The notes: generated by a model from the letters alone, not told the origin. A DNA stretch of 64,000 nt from Clonostachys chloroleuca (GCA_037952775.1 JBANAY010000003.1:34038001-34102000), one strand, 5' to 3'; shown: positions 1-11,407, counted from the first letter of the stretch. Program-made: numbers and translations.

Positions 1-437
1 CGTTGATAGAGGGATGAAGCTCGTGAGGATTGCCTGTTGTCATCATCAAGTGCCGGCAGTTCCCGTTGACGCGCCACAGCATTGTACAGCCACAGCAAGA
101 CCGCGCCTTTCAGCCACAGTTACAAGTCCGGCAAATTGGCAGAATTACACACCGCCTAAACAACGACACACTTTCGGCGCGGGTCGCTCTACACGTGACC
201 AGCACAATGGAATTGCAAAAATTAGTACCCAAATGTCCAATCAGAATCAGCAATGGACCCTGTGTGGACCCATTCGCACATCGCACACAACCAAGCCCTA
301 GGGCAACTTTTACACTCTTCTGGCAAACCTCTCCCAAATTCCTTGACGCAGCCCCATCGCGATATCCAGACGGTCCCGATCAACATCATATTACCTACGT
401 CGACACACTTCGCAACTCCCATCGAAGGAATATCAAA
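1..437 (+). promoter_or_regulatory. Upstream region of the L35 gene
   Basis: No coding exon can be supported here. It is the upstream region of the ribosomal protein gene that starts at 438. A CCCTAGGG palindrome near 297-304 recalls the CCCTA-type boxes found in some fungal ribosomal protein promoters, but this is a weak match and was not tested. Confidence 0.3.
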
Positions 438-1220
438 ATGGTGAGTGACAAATGCAATCCCCAATCATCATCACCTCGAGCAGAGAATCATTCGGGTCCG
501 TGAACGGTGGCCAGCGGGACGAAAGTTCACATCACCATACTTCCCCCCTTCGAAAATTCGACATCGAGCCTCTTGCATACGAATCACTCGCCCGCTGGCT
601 GCGTACCACGCTGCGATCCCACCCGCCACCACCGATCATCTGTTTCTCTTCTGCTGCCGTACCAAATCCGTGGAAAGGGACGAATTGCTGACATGGTGTC
701 AATTAGTCGTCGGGCAAGGTTAAGGCAGTCCAGCTCTGGGACAAGAGCAAGGATGATTTGACAAAGCAGCTCGGAGAGCTCAAGACCGAGCTCGGCCAGC
801 TCCGCATCCAGAAGGTCGCCTCTTCCGGCTCCAAGCTGAACAAGATGTGAGTAACGCCCAGACGAATCCAATTTTTTTTTCTCCATGTGATTTATGGTTG
901 ATAACTAACAATTGCCTTCCTCTCCACAGCCACGACCTCCGAAAGTCAATTGCCCGCGTCCTCACCGTCATCAACGCCAAGCAAAGGGCCCAGCTGCGTC
1001 TGTTCTACAAGAACAAGAAGTACGCCCCCTGGACCTCCGCCCCAAGCAGACGCGCGCCATCCGCCGCAGATTATCACCCGAGGACAAGGCCCGCGTCCTG
1101 CAGAAGGCCAAGAAGCGCAACACTCACTTCCCTCGCAAGTTCGCTGTCAAGGTACGGCTTTCCCCTTATTATCCTGGCGCAGCGACGAATCATCTGACAT
1201 GTTCTGTTTAGGCTGCTTAA
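438..1220 (+). CDS. rpl35: 60S ribosomal protein L35 (uL29), one-base frameshift in exon 3
   Basis: This is a large-subunit ribosomal protein of the uL29 family, which sits near the peptide exit tunnel. Exons are 438-440, 707-846, 930-1151 and 1212-1220. The first coding exon is only the ATG and the last encodes Ala-Ala-stop. The protein reads VKAVQLWDKSKDDLTKQLGEL, then RKSIARVLTVINAKQ, and ends NTHFPRKFAVKAA. The family segment KYAPLDLRPKQTRAIRRRL is split between two frames at the C run 1025-1029. One more C restores a 124-aa protein of normal family length. Introns have GTGAGT, GTGAGT and GTACGG donors. I regard the shift as a probable sequence error, because the gene is essential and the rest is fully conserved. 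Confidence 0.93.
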
Positions 1221-2062
1221 ATATCATCCGCAGTGCTTGGAGTAGGATCTGGGTAGAGGGGGAATCGGGGTTTGGAGGCGTGGCGTGCTTTTTCTCTGAA
1301 CAACAAAAAAAAGAAAGACTTCGAAATCTGCATCGCATGGCTCATGGGAATCTCGGTCTGACTTGTACTTATTTCCCGTTTAGGGCCTCGCTCGGGGACG
1401 GGCTTGTCTAAGGTAGTCGGCGTGCTATTCTTGCCTGCCCATAAAATACAAATGAGGTCACGATCAAGATCATTAAGTAATGTCTTGGATCAATGCAAGG
1501 CTTAAAGTATCTAACGCGTACGGAGTTCATGTGAAGACATTCGGTGGGCCAATACACTACCTGTTCATCTGCGAATATTTGTGTGATTCCGTATCTTTGT
1601 GGAATAAATTTCGTATCCTCTTTCAAACGTGAAACTTTTCTACTCGTTTACTCCCTCTCTAAACTGTCAGACCTTTGGGTATTTTCTGTGGTTATACAGG
1701 TATGCCATCCACCTGCAACCATGTCCGATCCCCCTCAACGCCACCTTCCGATTCCTATGTACGAAACCAACCAAGACGCCCATCGTGTTTGTCTGAAAAG
1801 TTGTGACGAATGCAGGTAATCCTCCCTCAAAATGCAAACCAGCCGCCAAAATGTGTATACACAACATTTACACCCCTATATCCTACCCCAACCCATATGG
1901 GAAACCATTACTGTTATTTGCGTTGCCAATTATTTCTATGCTTTGGTGCTTGTACAACCAAAGCCAGACGTAGAGGCGAAAAGAAAAATGTCGATTATAA
2001 ATCATCAAGAATTCGTATCTTCGTACCTGCTGCCATGTCTTGAATCTCACAAGATATGGTGA
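1221..2062. other. Convergent intergenic region
   Basis: This 842-nt stretch lies between the 3' ends of the L35 gene and the C2H2 regulator. Short open frames are present, but none has splice signals or a recognisable protein. It probably holds the two 3' UTRs. Confidence 0.5.
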
Positions 2063-4470
2063 TCAAAGAGTATCGCTTGTTGCCATTTCATCGAGAAAAC
2101 CATGTTGCTCGCTGCCCTGAAGCAAAGGCTCTGGGCTAGTAGAGGGGACACCAGTGGGGGACGCAGCAGAACTGCTCCCGGTATGGTGTCGAGCATGACG
2201 AGCATGGCGCCTCCCCACGTTGGCCTGCTTAGAAACTGGCTTGGCATTCCTCAATGCCTCACTCACAGCCTCTGGCATGTCTTTGTGGTTTGAATTCAAA
2301 TGCCGTCTCAGTTGATCCAGGCGATTGAAGTCTCTTTTGCAGATGTCACATTCATACATGCCTTTGTCATTATGTATCCGACGGTGCTTTGTTAGGTTAG
2401 ATGATTCTCTAAACATGGCACCGCAAACGTCGCACTTCAACGGCTTTTCTCCAGTATGGGTTCGGTAATGCATGGCTGCAGCTCAATTAGTAACCAACTC
2501 ATTTACTAGGGACGGAAGACGGGACATGGCAAATAGCCAGTGTAAGGACAGGGGATCCATACTCAAAGCGCTGCGCTGCTTGAATACTCGATTGCAGTCT
2601 GGCCAATCGCAAACATATGGGCACTCGTTGGTGTGAAGCCGCATGTGTTGGTCTAGAGCTTGCTTTGCAGACAACTTCACACCACACACGGGACATTCGG
2701 TAGGTTTCACTGTAAACATGTTAGTACATCCCATCTCTTGGTCATCGCACTTGGCGGTTACTTACAGCCTGTATGGACTTGCAGGTGTCGATTCAGCTTG
2801 CCGCGCTGACTAAAACTTCCGTGTTCGCGTTTGCAATGCTGCCACATGCATGGGTACCCGCCATCGACCCTTTGCATAGTCTTGACATGGTCTCTTCTGC
2901 AATGCGCATCCAACTCCTCGCTGTCATTGAAATGCTTCAGACATACCTTGCCTGATCCTGGGTCTTTCCAAAAGCATTGGTAGGCGTCGTCTTGGTCTAT
3001 TTGCATTCCCTCGACTTCGCCTTCCGAAGCCTCCGTAGTCTTCTGAAATATAGACAACTTGGAATTAACATCTCCAGGGGGCGGTGGTGTTGCTATTGTA
3101 TCGGGTGTGGGCATAGGTGATGTTCTCACGGAAGCATTGGTTCCAGAGGAAACGGATGTCGATATCGCCCGAGGCTTGATTGAGTCGTTGGCAAAGTTGA
3201 ACGAGAAAAGTCCCGATGTATGTGTATTAAATGAAGTCTGGGGCTCTTCAAGAACAGTATCAAGTGTTGGAACGAGACTGCCAGTGTTGATGCATGGCGC
3301 AAACCCAGGGATATGAGATAGCAGCGTTCTATGCTGAGTCAAGACGTGTTTGTGGTACATGGCTGGATCTTGGATGGGAAATCCGCATTGATAGTCTGAG
3401 TCTGTGTTCAAGAAGGTGCTAAAGTCGAGACCATCGTTGCCTGTAATTACAGGTAGTGTACATCTTGATAATGCCAGGTTGGGGTTGTCGACTATGCAAG
3501 ACTGGCTATGGTCAACCTGGCTCTGATTCGGATCGTGATAGTGAAATATGTGGCTGGCAAATGCCAAGCCAGGATTCTCTTGCCAGAACTGTTCTTGGAA
3601 GTTATAGTCAGCCGCAGGGTCGGCTACGGTATCCATCCGCATCCCAGTGCTGTTGAAGGGCTGGCCCATGCGATCCAACTGTAATTCAGGTGCATGGTGT
3701 GTGCATGCTGAATGGCTATGATCAAAGTGGAATTCACTGCCAAACGACGGGTGCAAGTGGCTACAACACCCGCTGAAGTCTGGGAGTGTCGCCGAACTGT
3801 TGTCCCCAAAGGAAGTGAGCGCTGCGGCAGCGGCGGTCTCGGCCCTGGTGCCCATGGGGAGCGATACATCGCTAATACACTTTACATCTGTGCAAGGATC
3901 ATGTGCGGCTTCGCAAGCCTCGTCGACGCAAAGGCTATCCACACCACAGTCGTCATCGGCGCAGCATATGCCAGGGTGCTCTTGCGCAACACAGTCATCG
4001 TCAACACACACTTGGCCCTGTCCGTCCACACCGCAGTGGCTCGGACAGCTGCCTACACAGGAAGAACTGCAGGATGCGGCATCGTCTCCAACGGCGGGGC
4101 GGGAGACAGTGCGGCCCCGTGTATCTAAACCCCATGCGCTGAGGTTCTCGTCGAAGGCTTCGCGAGCATCCGCCTTTCTAGCCTCTACCGAACTCGAGAG
4201 AGATGGATCTATCATCTTGGAAGAGTGATCATGGTCTAGATTTTGGGATGAGGATTGTTGTAGAGGATTTTGGCTCAAGAATGGGCTGTTGTCGAAGGCA
4301 GTACCGTATATTGACCCTTGAGTTTGGGAGAGCGAAGTGGTCGAAGTCGAGGATATGGCTGGACCGTGGGCTAAAAGGTTATCAAAGTCTGGCATCATGT
4401 TCATGAAATCATTTTCAGATTCTGGATCTTGACCCCAATGACCGTTAAAGGCCATGTTCGGGTCACCCAT
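2063..4470 (-). CDS. C2H2 zinc finger regulator, ZafA/Zap1-like
   Basis: This is a probable zinc-responsive transcription factor. Exons are 4470-2766, 2709-2563 and 2475-2063, giving 754 aa. The start is the ATG at 4470. The C-terminal third holds at least seven zinc-finger-like units. Two have the wide CFWKD..C / H..H and YPCMWQHC form, followed by tandem fingers joined by HTG.KP linkers (HTGLKPTECPVC, THTGEKPLKCDVC, YECDICKRDF). The order of a widened finger pair followed by classical fingers resembles yeast Zap1 and Aspergillus ZafA. Residues about 134-199 are strikingly Cys-rich (CSSSCVGSCPSHC and several C-D-x-C units), and 235-260 are rich in His and Cys. Such segments fit metal sensing, which is an inference. 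The N-terminal part is otherwise acidic and low in complexity. A different C2H2 regulator subfamily remains possible. Confidence 0.8.
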
Positions 4471-6166
4471 CACAACAGGATGGTTTGGGTAGCCTAGAAT
4501 GATCAGGCAGCACGATGATTCTCGAGGTCAGTTGTCCGCAGGCGGGGTGGTGGCGGCGGGATTCTGACCAGAGGAAAAAGAACTGTCTCAGGAAAAGGAT
4601 GACAGTGCCCCGAGTCTAGTCGCCTTCTGGGAGACGGCGGTGGAAAGGATGGGCAGTGAGCAGTGAGGATTCGAGGTCAGAGTAGTGGCCCTTGCTTGGT
4701 CAGGTCGAGAGCATGGCAAGGAAAGTCATGGCCGCAACAACCTGCTCGAGCTAGGAAAGATGAAGATGCAGAGCAAAGTGGCCTGCAGCTCGTCTCATGG
4801 CCCGACCAACCGGCAGGGTCCAAGCAGTTCCCAACTTCGCGCAACAATTCTCATCACCACCCAAGGACTCGAGTAACGGGGCATGTACCTGCACCAGCAA
4901 TTTTAGGTGCAAAGGTACATTTCGCCGGCTGTGTCGTGGGGCAGAGGCAGGTGCTCGTGAGAACCCTGATGGACAACCTGCTGAGGGGCGCCAAGGACGG
5001 TTCATTTTGTGGGGCCTAAACTGTAAGGAGACCCACCGCGCTGCATCACATGTAGCAGGCAGCTGGCCCAGCCCAGTCAGCAAAGGCGCACCAATCTTGC
5101 CTGGTCAGCCTATGTACGTGCAACAATTACCAAACCTGCCTGCCTTTCTCTGCCTGCGTAAGCCACGGCGTCTCTCCAGCCACACATCAGCCACCATCGA
5201 CAACATGGAACTCTCCTGCCGTTCTTTCAGGTACCTTACCAAGTGGGTGACATGAGAAATGAGACACTCGAACATTAAGCTGCTTATTCTCGAGCCTGCG
5301 ACCGGTATTGTTAGACTACTAAGAGCTAATCATATACATTTCAGAGACAATATAGCGTATATTGTTGCTTTTCCTTAATCTAAGCTACTAAATTTCTCTA
5401 TTCAACTGTAGAAAGTAGTATGTTTATAACCAAGTCTTCTTCCATTAGGTGTCTCATTTCTCCTGTCACCTACTTGCTTACCTATTAGCTCGCTGCATGG
5501 ATATGAATGAGTAAACAGAAACCCAGTATTCGGTTTCAATGCCGAACCATAAAATGGCAAGCACAGAAGTGGCCAATGAAGGCTCTGACGAACTGATACC
5601 TACTGGTCCGAGTGCACTATCAAATATCACCAGCAAGTGGTACTACCCACGACGGGAGGAGGTTACAGCCCACGACCAAGACATTGCTGCTCTGCCAAGA
5701 AAGTCCCTCCTGAGAGCTTTTATCCGCCCACAATTCCCACGGCAAAATTGGTATCGATATAGCTAGCCGGTAGAACCTCCAAGTCAACATTGCCTCCTTG
5801 ACGTAATCAGCAAAGCAATCAAAGTGCAATCATGCCAAGCCCAGATCAACCCTCATGACCTACCCTGAACCAATCCATTCACCAACCACTGTCCATCCAG
5901 CGTATCGTATGCAATCCCCTCTCCTGCAACCCGTTTAGCTTCGAAGATCACCTCTCCATCATCAAAGCGGCCAATCATTTCCTATCCTAAATCCACATTT
6001 GGAAACCCAGCTGTGTGGGTAGCTTCCCGCGTTGCTACAACTCTGCATACGCATACCACAGTGCTTGCGCAACCTCCGTTCCCTCCCCGCATCCTCTCTC
6101 TTCCCGCCGCCCCCCCCCAAGAAACCTCGCTCCTATCCGCCTTCCCAGAACATCGCCAATTTCACC
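4471..6166. other. Intergenic region with one inverted-repeat element
   Basis: This is the divergent upstream region of the C2H2 regulator and the small gene at 6167. The only structure I can support is the inverted-repeat element at 5240-5476. An ATG-started 75-codon frame at 5539-5766 has no recognisable features and is not called. Confidence 0.5.
5240..5476. mobile_element. MITE-like element with terminal inverted repeats
   Basis: The 28-bp ends 5240-5267 and 5449-5476 are inverted copies of each other with 2 mismatches (left end starts CAAGTGGGTGACATGAGAAA). The bases just outside are the same on both sides, CTTAC at 5235-5239 and 5477-5481, which looks like a 5-bp target site duplication. 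The 237-bp interior is AT-rich and non-coding. It holds a palindrome CAATATA-GCG-TATATTG at 5348-5364. Small size, inverted ends and duplicated flank fit a non-autonomous DNA transposon (MITE). The superfamily is not determined. Confidence 0.75.
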
Positions 6167-6702
6167 ATGGGCAACATCTGCGGAAAGACCGAGTCCGACA
6201 ACTTCTCCTCCCCGGGCCGCACGGTTGGCTCTGTCCCACCCGATCCATCTGTCCCGAAGACGGCCCCCGTGCCGCGAAAGGTCGGAGGCCCGCCACGCAC
6301 GCTCGGAGGCGGTCCTGACAGCCAGCCGACGAAGCCCACGGCTGGGGCTGCGGACACTGACGCCCGTAGGAGGGCTGCCGAGGCTGCAGAGGTAAGGAAG
6401 AGCCCTCAAGTAAACGTCTCCATCATCATGTCTCTCACTGCCCATGCATCCATGTGTTTCTTTATATTGCGAGCACTAATAAACTCTCCCCTGTGCTATC
6501 AACTCGTCCGGTCACGCTAATGCAGGTGTGGTGCGATATGTAGGCACGCGCAAAAGCAGCAAACAAGCCAGGTGGTAAACTGCAGTCACAGCTGAACGCG
6601 CAGAAAAAGCAAACCAGAACAGACACGCTACAGGAGAGTAGCAACCAGGAGTTACGTTCACGCGAAGCAGATGAGGCCGCGAAAATGCGAAATTGGGACT
6701 GA
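6167..6702 (+). CDS. Small N-myristoylated hypothetical protein
   Basis: I do not recognise a named family. Exons 6167-6391 and 6544-6702 give 127 aa, joined across a 152-nt intron with a GTAAGG donor and a TAG acceptor in phase 0. The nearer CAG acceptor would lead to an immediate stop. The protein starts MGNICGKTESDNF. Gly2 with a suitable following residue is an N-myristoylation signal, and Cys5 is a likely palmitoylation site, so membrane attachment is expected. The middle is Pro/Gly-rich and the C-terminal half is charged, helical and rich in Ala, Gln, Lys and Glu (ARAKAANKPGGKLQSQLNAQ), ending MRNWD. It converges on the Prp5 gene. Confidence 0.75.
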
Positions 6703-7124
6703 GCATGAGGTTCACAGGAGATGATGCATATAGACCGGGGCAAGGTGAAGTTGTGGGTATTCACACGCGTGGTTTTGGAGTTTGGAGATGTTCACTTCTT
6801 GCCTTTGATCAACTAACATTTGTTCCCAATTCTTTTTCCTTCTTTGGATCACACCTGTTCCATTTATTGTTTTTTACTTGTCGCCTAGAATCCTCCGTAT
6901 CTAGAATCCAATAAAACCTCTTCCACACGAGGTTTGATTGCTCATTACACCATTCCCGTGAATAGAAGGAGCTCTGGAACAAGTGTTCGCACACTGTCCT
7001 TCTATAATATAATAACTAACGCCTGCTGCTCATCAATTTTTTTTTTTTTTTTGAAAGTGCCGTGCGTAACTATACTGGCACACCGCATGAAGAAGGAAAA
7101 CATAGGAAGACTGAGCATGCAGAC
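6703..7124. other. Convergent intergenic region
   Basis: This stretch between two 3' ends holds a T16 run at about 7038-7053. No gene is visible. Confidence 0.5.
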
Positions 7125-10100
7125 TTATGTGACTGTGTAACGTCCACTGCCAGGTGCCCTGTTGTCCGCATCTGCGGCCGCAATCGTACCTTCTCTCAGT
7201 AATCTTGTCAACTCCGTCAGGGCAGAGCTCACCACAAGCTCTGTATCACCCTCAATAAGAATGTACAGCTTGGGTTCGCCTCCCGAGGGGACTTCCTTGC
7301 CTGGCGGATAGAAATTGCCCTTGGTAGTGATAGATGTCCCAGTGGCATCCAGAATTTTGGAGACGTTCGTCCGATTGGTGACCGCCCATCTGGCCTTCTG
7401 GGGGAAGTCGTTGATCTCCAGCGTGGCGTGGAAAGCACCGGCATCAGGCCCTTTGTTATCGATGGGTTGGCCAGCCCGAAGCTGACCCGCCTTGCCGAGA
7501 CGGCTGTTGATGGCACTGACGGCAGAGCTGACCTTGTCAAGGGCATCCTTGCCCTTCTCTGCGGTTGGGGCAGCTGAGACTTGACCAGTTTTTGCATCTC
7601 CCCCTTCAGCCTTTGACGTCTCGCGGGAGTGAATGGTCGAGGCAGCAGCCCGGATGGCGTCGAGAGCCTTCTCAACCTTCTTATCGTCGTCCTTGTCCTT
7701 GTCCTTCTTTTCTTCCTTAACATCTTCCTCTTCGCCTTCGGCCTTGTGGGTCTTGCGCTCTCGAAGGCGTGCTGCTTCTCTCTCCTGGTCGAGCCGATCA
7801 AGACCTTTGCCACCAAAGCCAGATGTATCCTTCGCCTTGCCCAACTTTACCTTCTCGCGATGGGATTTCCTCATTTCGGCGAGATCTTCGGGAACGGGCT
7901 GTCCACTCTGTTCGAGCGCTTTAGCAATACCCGGCGCGCAGTTCTCCTGGGTGGGGGTGATAAAGGTGACAGCAACACCCGTGTTACCTGCTCGACCAGT
8001 TCGACCTGCTCTGTGGACATAATCTTCCAGATGGTTCGGGGCGTCGTAATTGATAACAAGCTTGAGCTGCTTGACATCCAGGCCTCTTGCTGCCACGGAC
8101 GTGGCAATCAAAATCGGAATCACGCCCTTCTTGAAGTCTGAGATGGTGGAATCACGGTCCACTTGATCCTTACCACCGTGAATAGACATGCAAGGGTAGC
8201 CCTTGGTCATCAATTCTTTCAGTAAGTCGTCGGCCTTCTCCTGACGCTCGACGAAGATCAGGGTTCTCGCATCTTCATCTCGATCGTACAACTCGCCCAA
8301 GAGCTCGAGTGTACGCACAAATTTGCTCGTCTCCTCGCGAACTTCCACAATTTGCTCAATTTCTTTGGCCACGACGCTACGACCGCCCACAGTGATCTCA
8401 ACAGGGCTCTTGAGCACCTTTTTGGTCAACGAGTCAATGATACGGGGCATAGTGGCCGAGAATAGGATGGTCTGTCTGTCGGGTCGCATATTGGCAAAAA
8501 TCTTCATTACTTGAGGTTCGAATCCCATGTCAAACATACGGTCAGCTTCATCTAAAACGACGTATGTGACTCGCCTGAGATTGGTGACACGGCCTTGATT
8601 TGCTGCTAGAAGATCAATCATTCTTCCAGGGGTCAGACAATGATCTCTGCTCCACGCTTGAGTTCGGCTATTTGGTCGCGGATAGGCGCACCTCCATACG
8701 CACACACAGACCTCAAGCCCATCGACTTAAGGAAAGGTTTGCAGTCTCTGTGGATCTGCGTCGCTAGTTCTCTGGTAGGTGTCATGATAAGAGAAATCGG
8801 CCCATCATTTTCTTTGAGAGGCGGTTGGTCTTTGATGTGCCGGAACATGGGAAGCAGGAAGGCAACTGTCTTTCCAGAACCAGTCTTTGCAACGCCAACA
8901 ACGTCGCGACCAGACATCAGCGCTGGAATAGCTTGCATTTGAATTGAAGTGGGCTTCTCGTAACCCAAATTGGCGATTACATCCAATGTTTGGCTTGTTA
9001 GGCCACATTGCGCCCATTTCTGAACGGGTTTCGGGACGTTCTTCCCGTTCACCTTAATACCGTCCAATTCGAGTCGCAACTCAGCTACCTCGGCTTCTGA
9101 TAGCATACTAAGCTCCGCAGGCTCAACCCAAAAATCTTTTCGGATGGGCTCGATGTCGATTTTGGTGTAATCCACGGAGGGAATGTCTTTCTTCTTTCGT
9201 TTCTGTGTTATGGAAAGCAATGCATTGGCATCGCGGCTCTCGTCTGGATCAACACCGAACTCATCCTCACTAAAGTATGCCTCGGGCTCTTGTAACTTAT
9301 TATTAGATGATTTGAGGAGTGGCTTGACAGGCGTCTCCTGCAGGTCGGCCATGAAAGCGTCTAGAGGATCCACCTCTTCCTCTTCATCAACGTCCATTTG
9401 TTGGTTAACATTCTCCTGCAGGGGAAGGGTGTCACTGGCATCGCCGTTGGTATCTGGAGCATCTTTAACTGAAGTGTCAGGTGCTTCGTCGGTGTCCATT
9501 TTATCCGCTTCGGGTTTCTCGGTGTGATTTTCGGCTTGCAGTCTCTTTTCATGGGCTGCCCGGGCAGCAGCGGCGGCTTCTTCCTCATTCTCTGCAAAAA
9601 TGTCGCCGTCGGACTCATCATCATCGTCTTGGTCTGCGTACGGCGTATCATCAGCTTCAATGGGTAGCGTGGGTAGCTTGGTCAATATTCGCTTCGTCGT
9701 CACTTCTTCGTCAAGATCTAGCTTTCGCTTTGTGGTAAGCTTGTCGTCGTTGTGCGACTTCCCGAAACCAAAACCACTAGTCTTGGCGCGATTCGCAGGT
9801 AGTGCAGACGCTTTGCGATCGGTGTTAGCAGAATGCATGTAATTTGGGGGATGCTGAAAGCAGTCATGCTTACCAGTGGTGGACTTGTTCAATGGCCCTC
9901 CCGGTGGTTTTGTTTGCACATTGACAGATCCTAGAACAGATTGAGATGCATCAAGAGAGCGTGCAGCCGACTTCTTCGCAATCGCCTTGGGGTCGAACTT
10001 TCCCGGGTATTGAACAGTAGGGCTGTTAGCAGAAGGTGATGCATTGCCCGACTCAGTTCTAGTTAAAGGAGATGCGCCTCCAGACACAGGTGCAGAGGAG

Positions 10101-10903
10101 TCGCCTGTCACCTTCTTGTCCATCTCAGCTAATAGATTTCGAGTCTGGTGGGGATTAACCTCTTTTTGCTTCTGTGATACGCTCTCTTTCTTCTTCTTCC
10201 ATGCTTCAAGCTTGGCCAGTCGTTCAGCCTTCTTGTCAGCCTCGGACTTGACTTCGGGTTTCGGTTTCTGGGGAGAACAAGTAGGATTAGCCATGCTCTT
10301 AACCAATGGACTGTCTCGACGAACCTCGTTGTTTGCTTTGGCACCATCTCTCACAGGTGATCTTGCCCCGTTGTCTCGTCGGCTGCGGTTATGAGAATCG
10401 GGACCGTCGTCACGGCGCGTGTTTGCCCTGTCACGGGAATCGTCCCTTTTTCGATAGCCTCTGTCGTCATCGCGGCTGCGTTGGCGTCGTCGGTCAGGAG
10501 ATCGGATTCTATCGTCATATCGATCTCGAGATCTGCGACGGTCCCTATCGCGATAGTCGCGTCTGTCGCCACGGTAGTAAGCATCGTCCCTGCGGTCTAA
10601 TGACCGATCTCGTCTCCGGTCTCGTTCCCGATCCCGATCCCGGCCGCCATGACCTCTGTTTCTGTCCCTGTCCCTGTCGCGTTCGCGTTCACGATATCGA
10701 TGCTGTTGAATGAGGATGCTGTCAGAATAAAGACCTTGGGGGCTCCTATAGTTGCGGCTTCTCACATCAGGGCTGCGCGACCGTGATCGACGGCGGTCGT
10801 CGCGGGGATCCCTATCTCGTCGGTCGTCATCCTTGCGGTGGCGGCGAGAGCTATGGTGGCTGCCTGCAGGACTTGGTGAGCGCGAGTCTCTTGGCCGAGC
10901 CAT
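7125..10903 (-). CDS. prp5: DEAD-box RNA helicase Prp5 (DDX46), one-base frameshift
   Basis: Prp5 is an ATPase that remodels U2 snRNP during branch-site recognition. The N-terminus is a long RS/RD/RE-rich domain. DPLDAFM, the motif through which Prp5 contacts the SF3b1 subunit, is present. The helicase core follows with AKTGSGKT (about residues 651-658), PTRELA, TPGR, DEAD, SAT and HRAGRTGR. The C-terminus ends GRYTVT. Exons are 10903-9874 and 9810-7125. The intron 9873-9811 is 63 nt with a GTAAGC donor and TGCTAAC branch. It has no stop in frame, so retained transcripts stay open. Between 8633 and 8634 one base is missing: GTC-TGA-CCC should read V-C-T-P-G-R. With it restored the protein is 1238 aa. 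It is divergent from the HCNGP-like gene. Confidence 0.95.
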
Positions 10904-11407
10904 GGTCTGTCTTAATGTGTCCCAGGTCTCGCGGGCTCAGCAAGGAGTTCTACAATGGTGAGCAGTACTCTTTTCCGTTTCCTTCCCAGAAAATCGGCCG
11001 AGGCCATGCGCCCAAAAAGAGACCCGCCACTGGAAAAACAATTACAGAGGCGATCGGTAAGAATATGCGAGCACGGGTAAGGCGCGAGAATCTAGAGTAT
11101 GTAGAAAACACAACCCTCGCCTGTTGCCTGATGACGATGCAAGAAGTTAAATGGCGTTGTGGAAGTGCAGGCAGAACTTTTGGCATTCTCAGAATCGATT
11201 CAACTGGTCGAGGCGATCAGGCAGAGCGGAGGCTTAACCGTTTCTGGCAGCCGCCCCAGGTACCCACTTGCATGGCAAAGCTGCGCTAGTCCAAAAAGGA
11301 TCTCACTTGCTTGCTTCAAAGCTTAAGTTTCAAACACATCTGATTGAGGGCGCGTTCTGCTTATCAGATTCCACGCCCGCACCATTGGATGGGCAAGGGT
11401 TGCTAGC
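10904..11407. promoter_or_regulatory. Divergent promoter region of prp5 and the HCNGP-like gene
   Basis: These 504 nt separate two start codons pointing away from each other, and both genes have splicing-related roles. No specific factor site can be called with confidence. Confidence 0.45.

Noticed and set aside
4471..5239. Zinc-response elements upstream of the ZafA-like gene
   Set aside because: No ACCTTGAAGGT-like or convincing CAAGGT site was seen, so autoregulation cannot be argued.
5539..5766. 75-codon ATG-started frame next to the first MITE-like element
   Set aside because: Short and with mixed codon use, without introns or recognisable motifs; chance occurrence is likely.
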